A stretch of DNA of 64,000 nucleotides from Cellulomonas xiejunii (GCF_024508315.1 NZ_CP101987.1:124001-188000); one strand, 5' to 3'; counted from the first letter of the stretch, positions 1 through 9,381 are shown. The notes: generated by a model not told the origin, from the sequence alone. Numbers and translations are program-made.

Positions 1-3000
1 TCGTCGATGACGCCCCCGCGGTCCCCGACGACGCGGAACGTCATTCGCAGGTGCGGGGGCAGCCGGTCCTCGTCGACGGCGTCGGCGGGCACCTCGACGT
101 CCCGCAGCGCCCGGACGGCGCGCGCGAACATCTCGCGGAACGACGGTGCGGCGTCGCCGGCGCGCACGGTGTCGGCCCACGACGCGGAGTTCTCGGCGAG
201 CCACGCGTCGACGGCCCGCGCGACGTCGGGTGCCGGGACCAGCTGCACGCGCACCGGCTTGGGCAGCGCGCGGATCGTCGCGGTCAGCAGCTCGGCGCGC
301 ATGCCCGGGACCATCCAGTCGAAGCCCTCGGGCCGCACGCGCGGCAGCTGGGAGATCGGGATGTGGATGGTGACGCCGTCGGCCTCGGTGCCGGGCTCGA
401 ACTGGTAGGTCAGCGGGAACGACAGCTCGCCCTGCGGCCAGCGCGAGGGGAACGCGTGCTCGTCGATCTCGGCGGCGTCGTCCCCGACCAGCAGCTCGCG
501 CGTGAAGGACAGCAGGTCCGGGTCGGCGCGCTTCGCGACCTTCCACCAGGTGTCGAAGTGCCGCGCGGACACGACCTCGGGCGGGATGCGCGCGTCGTAG
601 AAGTCGAAGAGCGCGTCGTCGTCGACGACGAGGTCACGGCGGCGGGCGCGGGCCTCGAGCGCCTCGGCCTCGTCGAGCAGGCGGCGGTTCTCGTGGAAGA
701 ACTTGTGGTGCGTCGTCCACTCGCCCTGGACGAGCGCGTGCCGGACGAACAGCTCGCGCGCCTGCTCCGGGTCCGTCTTGGCGAGCAGCACGCGACGCTG
801 CGCGACGACCGGCACGCCGTAGAGCAGCACCTTCTCGTTGACCATCGCCGCGCCCTGCCGCGTCGACCACGCGGGCTCGGAGAAGGTGCGCTTCACGAGG
901 TGGGCCGCGGCCTCCTCGACCCACGCCGGGTCGACCTTCGCGACATCGCGCGCCCACAGCCGGGAGGTCTCGACGAGCTCGGCGGCCATGACCCACGACG
1001 GGGGCTTCCGCGACAGGCCCGACCCCGGGAAGATCGCGAACCGCGCACCGCGCGCGCCGAGGTACTCGTTGCGGGCGCGCGCGTCGGGCTTGCGCGGCTT
1101 GCCGTCGCGGCCCTTGGGCGGGTTGCCCGCGGCGACGTCGGTGACGAGCTGCATGCCGATCTGCGACAGCAGGCCCGGCAGCATCGCGCGGTGGATCGTG
1201 TCGGCGTCCCACGTCCACCGCGTCTGCACCGCGTCGGGGCGCTCGACGGTGCCGGCTTCCTGCGTCGGTGCGCCCGTCGGGGTGTGCCGGCCACCGTCGC
1301 GGCGCCCGTCGCGCCCGTGCCCGTCCGCTGCCGGGGCGACGTCGGACGTCGGGGTCGGTGCGCCCTTGGCGTGCACGCCCAGGCCCTTGGCCATCTCGCG
1401 CAGCTGGGTGACGACGTCCTGCCACTCGCGCACGCGCAGGTAGTGCAGGTGCTCGGACTTGCACATGCGCCGGAACGCCGAGCCGGACAGCTCGCGCTGC
1501 CGGTCGCGCAGGTACGTCCACAGGTTGAGGTAGGTGAGCAGGTCCGACGACGGGTCGGCGAACCGTCGGTGCAACGCGTCGGCCGTCTCGCGGGACTCGG
1601 CGGGGCGCTCGCGCGGGTCCTGGATGGACAGCGCGGCGGCGATGACGACGACCTCCCGCGCGACGCCGCGGCGCCCGGCCTCGACGACCATGCGCGCCAG
1701 GCGCGGGTCGATCGGCAGCTGCGCGAGCTGCCGGCCCGTCTCGGTGAGGCGCGTGCGGCCGCGGACCTCCTCGAGCGCGTGCAGCTCGGTGAGCAGGCCG
1801 ACGCCGTCGCGGACGGAGCGGACGTCCGGCGGGTCGACGAACGGGAAGTCGACGACCTCGTCCGGGGACGCCACGACGCCCACCGCGATCATCTGCAGGA
1901 TCACCGACGCCAGCGACGTGCGCAGGATCTCCGGCTCGGTGTACTCGGGGCGGGACTCGAAGTCCTCCTGCGAGTACAGGCGGATCGCGATGCCCGGCGC
2001 CACACGGCCCGACCGGCCCGAGCGCTGGTTGGCGGACGCCTGCGAGATCGGCTCGATCGGCAGGCGCTGCACCTTCGTCGCCTTGGAGAACCGCGAGATG
2101 CGCGCCGTGCCGGGGTCGACGACGTACCGGACGCCCGGCACGGTCAGCGACGTCTCCGCGACGTTGGTCGCCAGGATGACGCGCCGGCGCGTGTGGGGCT
2201 CGAAGACGCGTCGCTGCTCGGCCGCGGACAGGCGTGCATACAGCGGCACGATGTCGACGCCGTTCGGGTGCTTGGGGTCGACGCGCGGGCCGAGCGAGCC
2301 GCGCAGCGCGTCCTCGGCGTCGCGGATCTCCCGCTCACCGGACAGGAACACGAGGATGTCGCCGGGCCCCTCGGCCATGAGCTCGTCGACGGCCTCGGTG
2401 ATGCCCGTGACCATGTCACGGTCCGGGCCGTCGTCGGGGGACAGCGGCTGGTACCGGATCTCGACGGGGTACGTGCGGCCGCTGACCTCGACGACGGGCG
2501 CGGGGACGCCGTCGGGGTGCTCCGCGGTCGGCGGGCCGGCGAAGTGCCGCGCGAACCGGTCCGAGTCGATCGTCGCCGACGTGATGACGAGCTTGAGGTC
2601 CGGCCGCTGCGGCAGCAGCCGCGTGAGGTACCCGAGGATGAAGTCGATGTTGAGGCTGCGCTCGTGCGCCTCGTCGATGATGAGCGTGTCGTACATCCGC
2701 AGCATCGGGTCGCGCTGGATCTGCGCGAGCAGGATGCCGTCGGTCATCACCTTGACGAGCGTCGAGTCGGACGACTCGTCCGTGAACCGCACCTGGTACC
2801 CGACGACGCCGCCGAGGGGGACGTTGAGCTCGTCCGCGATGCGCTCGGCGACCGTGCGCGCCGCGATCCGGCGGGGCTGGGTGTGGCCGATCTGGCCGGC
2901 GCGACCGCGGCCCAGCTCGAGCGCGATCTTGGGGATCTGCGTCGTCTTGCCCGAGCCGGTCTCACCCGCGACGACGACGACCTGGTGGTCGCGCAGGGCG

Positions 3001-3365
3001 GCGGCGATCTCCTCGCGGCGGGCGGAGACGGGGAGCTGCTCGGGGTAGACGATCGGGGGGAGGGTGACCGCTGCGCGGGCCTCGGCGGTGCGGCTGAGGC
3101 GGGCGTCGTCCCGGCGGGGCCGGTGGCCTGCGTCATGGCGGGGAGCCCGCTCGCGGGACGAGCGCTCGGGGCCCCGGCCCTCGTCCGTTCGCCCGTCGCG
3201 TGGCCCGTCCTGGGTCCGCCGACCGGCACCCCGCCCGGCCCGGGCGCCACGACGTCGCCCCGGAGCGCGCTGACCGTCGGCGTGCGCACCCTCGCCGCGC
3301 GGACCCTCGCCGCGCGGACCCTCGGGGGGTGCGGCGTCGGCGGGGGCGGGGTCGGACGTGCTCAC
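1..3365 (-). CDS. hrpA: ATP-dependent RNA helicase HrpA (C-terminus missing)
   Basis: DEAH-box RNA helicase of the HrpA family, acting on RNA in the cytoplasm. Translating the minus strand from the GTG at 3365 gives about 1121 residues with no stop before the window edge. After a basic, low-complexity N-terminus of about 110 residues come Walker A GETGSGKTTQ (about residue 131), the DEAH box in TLIIDEAHERS (about 228), SAT in VITSATID, and motif VI QRSGRSGR. The C-terminal part carries the DUF3418-type region typical of HrpA. E. coli HrpA is about 1300 residues, so some C-terminal residues are lost. The start is supported by GGAGG on the minus strand about 10 bases upstream. Only the extreme C-terminus is unseen, so the call is firm. 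Confidence 0.95.
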   Translation of the reverse strand, partial: MSTSDPAPADAAPPEGPRGEGPRGEGAHADGQRAPGRRRGARAGRGAGRRTQDGPRDGRTDEGRGPERSSRERAPRHDAGHRPRRDDARLSRTAEARAAVTLPPIVYPEQLPVSARREEIAAALRDHQVVVVAGETGSGKTTQIPKIALELGRGRAGQIGHTQPRRIAARTVAERIADELNVPLGGVVGYQVRFTDESSDSTLVKVMTDGILLAQIQRDPMLRMYDTLIIDEAHERSLNIDFILGYLTRLLPQRPDLKLVITSATIDSDRFARHFAGPPTAEHPDGVPAPVVEVSGRTYPVEIRYQPLSPDDGPDRDMVTGITEAVDELMAEGPGDILVFLSGEREIRDAEDALRGSLGPRVDPKHPNGVDIVPLYARLSAAEQRRVFEPHTRRRVILATNVAETSLTVPGVRYVVDPGTARISRFSKATKVQRLPIEPISQASANQRSGRSGRVAPGIAIRLYSQEDFESRPEYTEPEILRTSLASVILQMIAVGVVASPDEVVDFPFVDPPDVRSVRDGVGLLTELHALEEVRGRTRLTETGRQLAQLPIDPRLARMVVEAGRRGVAREVVVIAAALSIQDPRERPAESRETADALHRRFADPSSDLLTYLNLWTYLRDRQRELSGSAFRRMCKSEHLHYLRVREWQDVVTQLREMAKGLGVHAKGAPTPTSDVAPAADGHGRDGRRDGGRHTPTGAPTQEAGTVERPDAVQTRWTWDADTIHRAMLPGLLSQIGMQLVTDVAAGNPPKGRDGKPRKPDARARNEYLGARGARFAIFPGSGLSRKPPSWVMAAELVETSRLWARDVAKVDPAWVEEAAAHLVKRTFSEPAWSTRQGAAMVNEKVLLYGVPVVAQRRVLLAKTDPEQARELFVRHALVQGEWTTHHKFFHENRRLLDEAEALEARARRRDLVVDDDALFDFYDARIPPEVVSARHFDTWWKVAKRADPDLLSFTRELLVGDDAAEIDEHAFPSRWPQGELSFPLTYQFEPGTEADGVTIHIPISQLPRVRPEGFDWMVPGMRAELLTATIRALPKPVRVQLVPAPDVARAVDAWLAENSASWADTVRAGDAAPSFREMFARAVRALRDVEVPADAVDEDRLPPHLRMTFRVVGDRGGVID

Positions 3366-3426
3366 GACCCACCATCCTCCCAGGCGGCGAGGCGGGCTTC
3401 ACGTCCATTGCCCGCGGCGCACCGCC

Positions 3427-4158
3427 TCAGGTGCGGGTCGAGCGGATCGCGGAGCGCAGCACGACGACGCCGGCAACGACGCCCATCGCCACGACGGCGA
3501 GCACCGAGGTCCCCAGGGACACCGTCGGGTCGACGAACGCGAGCACGAGCGCGACCAGTCCGAGCACGACGACGACGGGCCCGGCGCGGCGCTGCCCGCG
3601 ACGCGCGGCCATGACGAGCCGGTCGAGGCCCGGACGCTCATCGAGCCGCAGCGCATCCGACTGCGCGGCGTCCGGCACGGGCACCTTGGGGAGTCCGTTG
3701 CCGATGACGACAGCGACCAGGGCGAGAACCGCCGCCATGACCACGCGGCCCGTGCGCTCGTCACCGCTCGCGTAGCTCAGGAAGAACGCGTGCAGGGCGA
3801 CGATCACCAGGGTGAGGATCGACAGCGCGATGTCGACCGAGCGACGGTCGGTCTCGCGCGTCCGCCACAGCGGCACCGAGGTGGTCCGGGCGACGCGCTC
3901 GCGGACCGGCTGGGCGAGCACCAGGGCGGCGCCGATACCGAGGAGCAGCAGCGGGAACAGCGCGACGAGGACGAGTTTCGGCACAGAGGCGTCGGCGCCG
4001 TCCTTGCCGCCGCCCTCGAGCGTCAGGACCCAGGGCAGCCGGCCCCAGACGTACACGGACAGGGCCGCCATGGCCACCAGGCCCAGTGCGGCGACCGTGA
4101 GCCCCCGGACCGGGACGGTTCGTGCCGGCCCGTTCGCGGTCATCGTCTCGTCGCGCAT
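3427..4158 (-). CDS. SdpI/DUF1648-like integral membrane protein
   Basis: A 243-residue membrane protein with about six hydrophobic segments. The N-terminal part (YVWGRLPWVLTLEGGG, then a hydrophobic helix) resembles DUF1648. The GNGLPKVPVP stretch resembles the conserved loop of the SdpI family, the immunity membrane proteins against SDP-type toxins. It starts 13 bases after the ArsR-family gene and has AAGGGG upstream of its ATG, so the two form an sdpR-sdpI-like operon. No toxin gene is nearby. The family match comes from motif and context recognition; a role in toxin immunity here is inference. It could be a general DUF1648 protein of unknown role. Confidence 0.72.
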   Translation of the reverse strand: MRDETMTANGPARTVPVRGLTVAALGLVAMAALSVYVWGRLPWVLTLEGGGKDGADASVPKLVLVALFPLLLLGIGAALVLAQPVRERVARTTSVPLWRTRETDRRSVDIALSILTLVIVALHAFFLSYASGDERTGRVVMAAVLALVAVVIGNGLPKVPVPDAAQSDALRLDERPGLDRLVMAARRGQRRAGPVVVVLGLVALVLAFVDPTVSLGTSVLAVVAMGVVAGVVVLRSAIRSTRT

Positions 4159-4171
4159 GTCGTCCCCTTGG

Positions 4172-4459
4172 TCACTCGGTCGGCGGTGCCGCGCGGCCGA
4201 CGCCGAGCGACTGGAGGAAGCCGGCGAACGCGGACTCGACGACGGACGCGTTCGCCGTGTACCGGATCGTCGTCCCGCGTCGTTCGGCGATCACGAGGTC
4301 CGCCTCGCGCAGGATCCGCAGGTGACCCGACAGCGTCGGTCCGGCCACGTCGAGTGCGTCGGCGAGCTCGCCGACGAGCATCCAGTCCCGTCGGGCCAGC
4401 TCCCGCAGCACCGCCCGCCGCGTCGGGTGCGACAGCGCGGCGAACACACCGTCCGGCAT
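4172..4459 (-). CDS. ArsR-family transcriptional repressor (SdpR-like)
   Basis: A 95-residue winged-helix regulator starting MPDGVFAALSHPTRRAVLREL, followed by the recognition-helix region AGPTLSGHLRILREADLV and the wing RRGTTIRYTAN. No ArsR metal-binding Cys pair is visible, which fits the SdpR-type, non-metal branch. The start at 4459 is chosen over longer in-frame options because the family's N-terminal pattern begins there and GGAAGGAA lies just upstream. It is co-transcribed with the SdpI-like gene and sits directly behind a 14-bp palindrome, so autoregulation is likely. Confidence 0.88.
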   Translation of the reverse strand: MPDGVFAALSHPTRRAVLRELARRDWMLVGELADALDVAGPTLSGHLRILREADLVIAERRGTTIRYTANASVVESAFAGFLQSLGVGRAAPPTE

Positions 4460-4470
4460 GGCTTCCTTCC

Positions 4471-4484
4471 TATTTCGTGAAATA
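4471..4484. promoter_or_regulatory. Palindromic operator before the ArsR-family gene
   Basis: TATTTCGTGAAATA has perfect 6-bp arms (TATTTC/GAAATA) around a 2-bp centre. It is strikingly AT-rich for this genome. It lies 12 bases upstream of the ArsR start codon, overlapping where the promoter and RBS should be. An adjacent 'ataccaaaata' extends the AT-rich tract. Autorepression by the ArsR protein is the natural reading (inference). Confidence 0.7.
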
Positions 4485-4499
4485 CCAAAATAGCGCGGA

Positions 4500-4996
4500 T
4501 CCGGACATCTGACCACCCCTTCTCCGGTGCCCGGCGCCGCCGACGGTCTCGCCGTCACCACGGACCGCATGCGCCCCGACGTCCACCCGTCGGGACGCGG
4601 CGCCCGCGAGACCGGGCTCGCGCGGCCCGTGCGCACGGGGGAGCCGACTCAGCCCGGTCTCGCGGTGGGCCCGTCCCGGGATGTGGACGTCCGCGTTCGC
4701 AGGGTGCCGCGGAGCTGCCGTCACGACTGGTGGACGGCCTCGGTAGCGCGCGGCATGGCATCACGAGGTGCACCTGAGCCGTGGGGCGACCTCCCGCGGC
4801 AGCCTGGCTGAGGTCGGCGCGACTTCTCACCATGCGGGTCCACCTCCAGGCCCGTCGGCGGCCCGTCCGTCGTCACCGTCCACGGCTCGTGCGGCGAGAC
4901 GCCGACGCGCGGCTCGCCGCCGCGCAGTTCGCCGCCACCCGGTCATCCGGTCACGGTCATGGCCTCATGGCACGCCGCGGGCGGCGTTCCCGCACG
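4500..4996. other. Intergenic region of about 500 bp with a large inverted repeat
   Basis: I see no convincing gene here. The open frames lack an SD, a domain or plausible codon usage. The region lies between the start of the ArsR gene (leftward) and the end of the DUF1361 gene (leftward), so it may hold the terminator of the latter. The one clear structure is the inverted repeat at 4604-4665, listed separately. Confidence 0.6.
4604..4665. repeat. 15-bp inverted repeat with an internal palindrome
   Basis: The arms CCGCGAGACCGGGCT (4604-4618) and AGCCCGGTCTCGCGG (4651-4665) are exact reverse complements. The 32-base loop contains a second palindrome, CCCGTGCGCACGGG. There is no T-run, so this is not a classical intrinsic terminator. 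It may still serve as a transcription end or a structured site. Confidence 0.65.
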
Positions 4997-5725
4997 TCAG
5001 GAGCCGGTCATGTTCCGCAGCTGCTCGACGTCCACGAGCCCTCGGACGACCGGCCCGATCATCACCAGGTACATCAGCGCGAAGAACGTCGCGCCGATCA
5101 GCGTGAAGCCGATCGCGTTGCCCAGCGCGCCGGGCGTGCGCAGGTGCCCGAGCACCTTGCGCACCAGGTGGCGCGGGTGCTTCACGTCCCACGAGTTGAG
5201 GCGCACGTGGCGGCCCAGGTAGATGCCGAACGCGACGAGCAGCAGCAGCACGCCCTCCAGCAGGCGTGCCGTCGTGCCGGTCAGCGGCTCGGCCGAGTCC
5301 ACGCCGCCGACGACGAGTGCGACCAGCACGACGAGGAACACGTTGAGCACCGTCGTCAGGACGCCCGACATCGCCAGGACCAGCACCGACAGGACGTCGT
5401 ACCACTCGGGTACCCGCTCACCCTCGCGCCGGTGGTTGAGGTTGAGCTCGGTGATGAGGTAGCCCGAGTTGGGCAGCAGCAGCAACCACACCAGTCCCAG
5501 CACCGCACCGACCACCCACACGACCGGACGCGGCGTCCCGACGACGACCAGCGGCAGCAGCACCACCACGGCGAGCCCCAGGACGACGAGCGGCGCTGCC
5601 GACAGCACGAGGTTCAGCAGCATCGGCCGGTACAGCCGTGCCCCGTAGACGGGTGCCCGGACGACGACCAGCACCGCCGCGAACACGTTCATCAGCAGGA
5701 CCCCTACGACGAGGCTGGTCAGCAC
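4997..5725 (-). CDS. DUF1361 family membrane protein
   Basis: A 242-residue polytopic membrane protein. The motifs LPNSGYLITELNLNHRR, VPEWYDVLSVL and VAFGIYLGRHVRLNSWDV match the conserved blocks of DUF1361, a family without an assigned function. The first in-frame ATG lies further upstream (5779), but GTG at 5725 is preceded by AAGGGAG at ideal spacing and begins directly with the first TM helix, so it is preferred. It stands alone, with a divergent lipoprotein gene upstream. Confidence 0.83.
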   Translation of the reverse strand: MLTSLVVGVLLMNVFAAVLVVVRAPVYGARLYRPMLLNLVLSAAPLVVLGLAVVVLLPLVVVGTPRPVVWVVGAVLGLVWLLLLPNSGYLITELNLNHRREGERVPEWYDVLSVLVLAMSGVLTTVLNVFLVVLVALVVGGVDSAEPLTGTTARLLEGVLLLLVAFGIYLGRHVRLNSWDVKHPRHLVRKVLGHLRTPGALGNAIGFTLIGATFFALMYLVMIGPVVRGLVDVEQLRNMTGS

Positions 5726-5832
5726 GCGCACTCCCTTCACCGGTGGCGCCCCATCATGGCGTGCGCGGTCGGCGCGCACCGTCGTCCACAGGTGCCCGGC
5801 GGGGACGTGTCCGGAATCGGTAGGTTCTGCGC

Positions 5833-6432
5833 ATGCGTCGACAGGGGCAGGGCGTCGTGAGGTGCCGGTGGGCGGTGGTCGCTGCCGTCGCGGTGCTGGT
5901 CGGCGGGTGCACCGGGGAACCGGTGCCGGAGCGCACGACGGTGGCGGCGACGCCGAGCGCGAGCGCGAGCCCCGTGCCGAGTCCGCCGCCGCGACCGGAG
6001 ATGCCGGTGAGGCCGCAGGGGATGGATGAACCGACGGCCGCCGGTGCGACGGCAGCAGCGACGCACTTCTTCGAGCTGTACGACTACGCCTTCAGCACCG
6101 GCGACGCGGGACCCCTGCGGGCGTTGTCCGCCGAGTCCTGCACCTACTGCAACGAGGTCGTCCAGCAGGTGCAGCAGGCCGTCGACGATCGTCTGCTGAC
6201 CGAACGGGACCCGTCAGAGATCACCGACGTCTCCGTGGTGGAGGTGCGACCGGGCGAGTGGTTCACGGTCGAGCTCCGGCGGTTCCAGGGAGAGATCAGG
6301 CTCCGAGGCGACGACGGATCGGTTGTCGCGACGGAGCCGAAGGGCGCGCCCCTCGACTACGGCCTCGCCCTCTCCTGGACCGACGATCGGTGGACCGTCG
6401 ACGAGGTGGGCCTCACGGCGGCACCTGGATGA
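5833..6432 (+). CDS. DUF6318-like secreted lipoprotein
   Basis: A 199-residue lipoprotein. A short basic N-terminus and hydrophobic core end in LVGGCTG, giving a lipidated Cys26. A Pro/Ser/Ala-rich linker follows, then a globular domain with ATHFFELYDYAFSTGDAGPLRALSAESCTYCNE. That block, with two conserved Cys, is typical of the actinobacterial DUF6318 family. Function is unknown; an NTF2-like fold is plausible but not shown. It overlaps the next gene by four bases (ATGA), so the two are probably translationally coupled. Confidence 0.83.
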   Translation: MRRQGQGVVRCRWAVVAAVAVLVGGCTGEPVPERTTVAATPSASASPVPSPPPRPEMPVRPQGMDEPTAAGATAAATHFFELYDYAFSTGDAGPLRALSAESCTYCNEVVQQVQQAVDDRLLTERDPSEITDVSVVEVRPGEWFTVELRRFQGEIRLRGDDGSVVATEPKGAPLDYGLALSWTDDRWTVDEVGLTAAPG

Positions 6433-7331
6433 CGCGCACCCTGACAGTGGCACTCGCTCTTGCGGCAGTCGCCCATCTGACCTCTGTGCCCGGACCGCCG
6501 TCCAACGGCCTGCCGGGGAGCACTCGGAGCCAGATCGCGGCGGCGGCCAACAGCAGGTACGTCGACCTCGCCGCAGACCGATCCCAGCGCCAACACGCCG
6601 AGGAGGCGAACCCCGTCACCCAGGCCGCCACCGGCCGCGAATGGAGGTCCGTCAACGCGATCGGGTGCACGCGCGGCCTGTTGCCCGCTGCCCCGGACGT
6701 CGACGGGCTGTGCGACGACGGTCTTCCCTCGGTGTACGTCATGCAGTGCGACCCCGCCGACTGGCAGCTGCCCCGCTGGCGCAGCTACCGCGGCCCCGGC
6801 GCGAGCGCATGGAGCCCGTGGGAGCAGGTCGACTACGGCACGTGCCCGGCGGACCGGGTCCCGGCGATGACGGCCGAGGACTTCCGGCGGCTCCCACTGC
6901 CCGCGCCGACGCTCGTCATGCAGCCGGAGGGCGACTGGGTGCTGGTGAACATCGAGACGATCGTGCGGACCGACCCCACGCCGGTCGTCCTCACCACGGA
7001 CCTGCTGGGGTACCAGGTGGAGGTCGAGGCGCGCCCCGCCGTCTTCGCGTACGACTTCGGCGACGGCTCGGAGCCCCTCGTCACACGGGACCCCGGCAGC
7101 GCCTGGCCGGACTTCACCACGCACCACGTCTACGAGCGGCCCGGTCAGGCGTCGATCACGCTCACCACCACGTGGACCGGCCGGTACCGGCTCGTCGGCA
7201 CCGACGACTGGCTGGACGTCGCCGGCACGGCCCGCACCACGACGACCGGCCCCGCCTTCCGCATCGAGGAGCGCACGTCCCGCCTGGTCGCGGACCTGTG
7301 CACGGACCGGCCCACGCCTCCGGACTGCTGA
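6429..7331 (+). CDS. Secreted protein with PKD-like domain
   Basis: A 300-residue protein with an N-terminal hydrophobic segment (TLTVALALAAVAHLTSV) that looks like a signal peptide. The C-terminal half contains VFAYDFGDGSEPLVTRDPG ... HVYERPGQASITLTTTW, the FGDG...H.Y..PG.. pattern of PKD-like beta-sandwich domains. Several Cys pairs suggest disulfides outside the cell. The ATG sits in the ATGA overlap with the lipoprotein gene, so the two products probably act together at the cell surface. No enzymatic motif is visible. Confidence 0.75.
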   Translation: MTRTLTVALALAAVAHLTSVPGPPSNGLPGSTRSQIAAAANSRYVDLAADRSQRQHAEEANPVTQAATGREWRSVNAIGCTRGLLPAAPDVDGLCDDGLPSVYVMQCDPADWQLPRWRSYRGPGASAWSPWEQVDYGTCPADRVPAMTAEDFRRLPLPAPTLVMQPEGDWVLVNIETIVRTDPTPVVLTTDLLGYQVEVEARPAVFAYDFGDGSEPLVTRDPGSAWPDFTTHHVYERPGQASITLTTTWTGRYRLVGTDDWLDVAGTARTTTTGPAFRIEERTSRLVADLCTDRPTPPDC

Positions 7332-7359
7332 GGCCCGTCATGCGCGGGTCAGCCGCCCG

Positions 7360-9165
7360 TCAGGGGCAGCTGTCGGCCGGGGGTTCGCCGGCGAACCGCT
7401 CGTGCGTCCACGCGAGCAGGTCCGGCACCAACGGGGAGTCGGCCTCCACGAGGGCGACGTGGTCGAGCCCCGCGTACGAGCGGTGGTCGACGGCGTACCC
7501 GGCGGAGCACCGCTCGTCCACGTACTCGTCCTGGGAGGACGCCACGACGATCGAGTCCGCTGTGCCCTGCGCCACGAGCAGCGGCGCGGGGATGGGACCG
7601 GACGGCACGTTCTGGTCGAGCCGCTCGCCGAACGCACCCGTGTAGGGGTCGGCGTGCTCCCACACCGGCTGGTCGAGCAGCAGCGCTGTCAGTGCGGAGA
7701 CCACCACGCCACGCTCGGCGAGGCACCGCTGCGCCATCTCCTGGACGATCACGCGGGCGCCGGGCCGCACGACCTCGTCGAGCCGCACGTCCGGGTACGT
7801 CGTGGCGTACCCCTGCGCGAGGTACGCGGCGAACAGCGCGCCCACCGAGACCTCGGGCAGGTGCGCGAGCAGCGCGGACGGGTTCGACGCGGGGGCCAAC
7901 GCCGCGACGCCGAGCAGCTCGACGTCCGGCGCGTACTGCGGCCCGACGATGCCCGTCCACAGCGCCGCACCGCCGCCCTGGGAGTGCCCCCAGGCCACGT
8001 TCCGGTCGCTCAGGGCGACGTCGTCGAGCTCGTGCGCCGCGCGGACCGCGTCCAGGACGTCGTACGCCGCCGCCCGCCCGACGAGGTACGCGTGCGGCCC
8101 GTCGGTGCCCAGGCCCGCGTAGTCGGTCGCGACGAGGGCCCAGCCCTGCGCGAGGACGTCGTCCAGGACGAACATCGCGCCTGCCGCGAGGCCGTCCGGC
8201 AGCACCGACGGCGCGCAGCCGGGGGTCACGCCCGTCGTGCCGTGCGCCCACGCGACGACGTCGGCGGGCCGGGCGTCCGCGCCCGTCGCGGCCCGCGGCG
8301 CGACGACCAGGCCGGACGCCACGGTCGGCGTCCCGTCCTCGCGGGTCGTCGTGTAGAGGATGCGCCACGCCGTCGCGTCGGCGGGCACCTCGGTGGACGC
8401 GAAGGGCTCGCTCCTCAGCAGGCGCCCCGGCTCGTCGGGCACGTCGGCGGGCGCGGCGTAGAAGTCGTCGGGCTGGTGCGTGCCGCGGTCGATGCCGATG
8501 CCCACGGCCACCAGTGCGAGGGTGACGACGAGCGCCGCGACCTCGCCTGCGACCCGCCGCGCTCCCGGACGCGCGCGCCGCTCCCAGCGGGTGGGGCGGT
8601 GCGGACCGCGGCCGCGCACGGCCGCAGCGACCCCGCGCAGACCGGCGAAGAGCACGCTCACCCCGACGAGCACGGCGACGACGAGCACGGTGACGTCCGG
8701 CCACGCGAGCGCCAGGGCGCCGAGCAGCAGCGACGTGGCACCCGACAGCAGCGCGCCAGCGCGCCCCGACCCGCTCGCGCGCTGCGCAGCGAGGACATCG
8801 AGGACGCCGTCGAGGACGAGGACCGCGCCGACCGCGACGGCGAGCACCCGGATCGTCGGCCCGGGCCACAGCACGACGACGAGCGCAGCAGCCAGGTACG
8901 CGACGCCGGCGAGCCACCACCAGCGCGACGGCACGACGTCCGCCGTGGCGCCGTCGGCCGCCGGGCGGCCGGTGACCAGCCGGACCACGCCCAGCACCAC
9001 GAGGCCGACGGCGACGCCGACCACCAGCACTGCGAGCGACACGAACGGCCGCAGCGCCAGCACCGCACCCACCGGCACGGCGACCAGCGACCCGACGAGC
9101 AGCGTCCACCGTCGCGCGCCGCCGCCGAGTCCTGCCGCACGAGCGCGTGCGTCGAGCCCTGTCAT
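7360..9165 (-). CDS. HdeD-like membrane domain fused to secretory lipase domain
   Basis: A 601-residue fusion. Residues about 15-190 hold six or seven TM helices in the HdeD/DUF308 pattern (repeated 'G..L...G' helices and VLVLDGVLDVLAAQRA). Residues about 230-600 form an alpha/beta-hydrolase of the secretory lipase type, with the nucleophile elbow GHSQGG near residue 391, VVAWAHGTTG and a Cys-containing C-terminal region. The catalytic domain is predicted to lie outside the membrane. The frame is open for about 1.3 kb upstream of the ATG at 9165, but that extension is low-complexity and overlaps other genes on the opposite strand. The SD before the ATG is weak. Confidence 0.82.
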   Translation of the reverse strand: MTGLDARARAAGLGGGARRWTLLVGSLVAVPVGAVLALRPFVSLAVLVVGVAVGLVVLGVVRLVTGRPAADGATADVVPSRWWWLAGVAYLAAALVVVLWPGPTIRVLAVAVGAVLVLDGVLDVLAAQRASGSGRAGALLSGATSLLLGALALAWPDVTVLVVAVLVGVSVLFAGLRGVAAAVRGRGPHRPTRWERRARPGARRVAGEVAALVVTLALVAVGIGIDRGTHQPDDFYAAPADVPDEPGRLLRSEPFASTEVPADATAWRILYTTTREDGTPTVASGLVVAPRAATGADARPADVVAWAHGTTGVTPGCAPSVLPDGLAAGAMFVLDDVLAQGWALVATDYAGLGTDGPHAYLVGRAAAYDVLDAVRAAHELDDVALSDRNVAWGHSQGGGAALWTGIVGPQYAPDVELLGVAALAPASNPSALLAHLPEVSVGALFAAYLAQGYATTYPDVRLDEVVRPGARVIVQEMAQRCLAERGVVVSALTALLLDQPVWEHADPYTGAFGERLDQNVPSGPIPAPLLVAQGTADSIVVASSQDEYVDERCSAGYAVDHRSYAGLDHVALVEADSPLVPDLLAWTHERFAGEPPADSCP

Positions 9166-9381
9166 GCCCCCGACCGTACCGACGTGGCGCCCCGGGCCCG
9201 ACGTCTCCGCGTGCGCTGCGCGCCGTGACGCGGGCGACGCCTCGGGACAGGGTCTCGCGCCGGGCTCGATGAGAGCGTCCTCACACTTTGGGGTGACGCG
9301 GGCGACGCGGCGGCCATCCGGGCGGCATGCTAGGGCGCCTGGGCGATTCGTCCGGATGGTCCGACGACGACGGGAGGCTCG

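Noticed and set aside
51..3614. A 1187-residue plus-strand open frame
   Set aside because: It is the antisense shadow of hrpA. It has no domain, is Arg/Gly/Val-rich, and the opposite strand shows all helicase motifs.
4527..4811. Small plus-strand gene in the spacer after the ArsR operon
   Set aside because: No SD, no hydrophobic or domain pattern, and the composition matches random frames in this GC-rich DNA.
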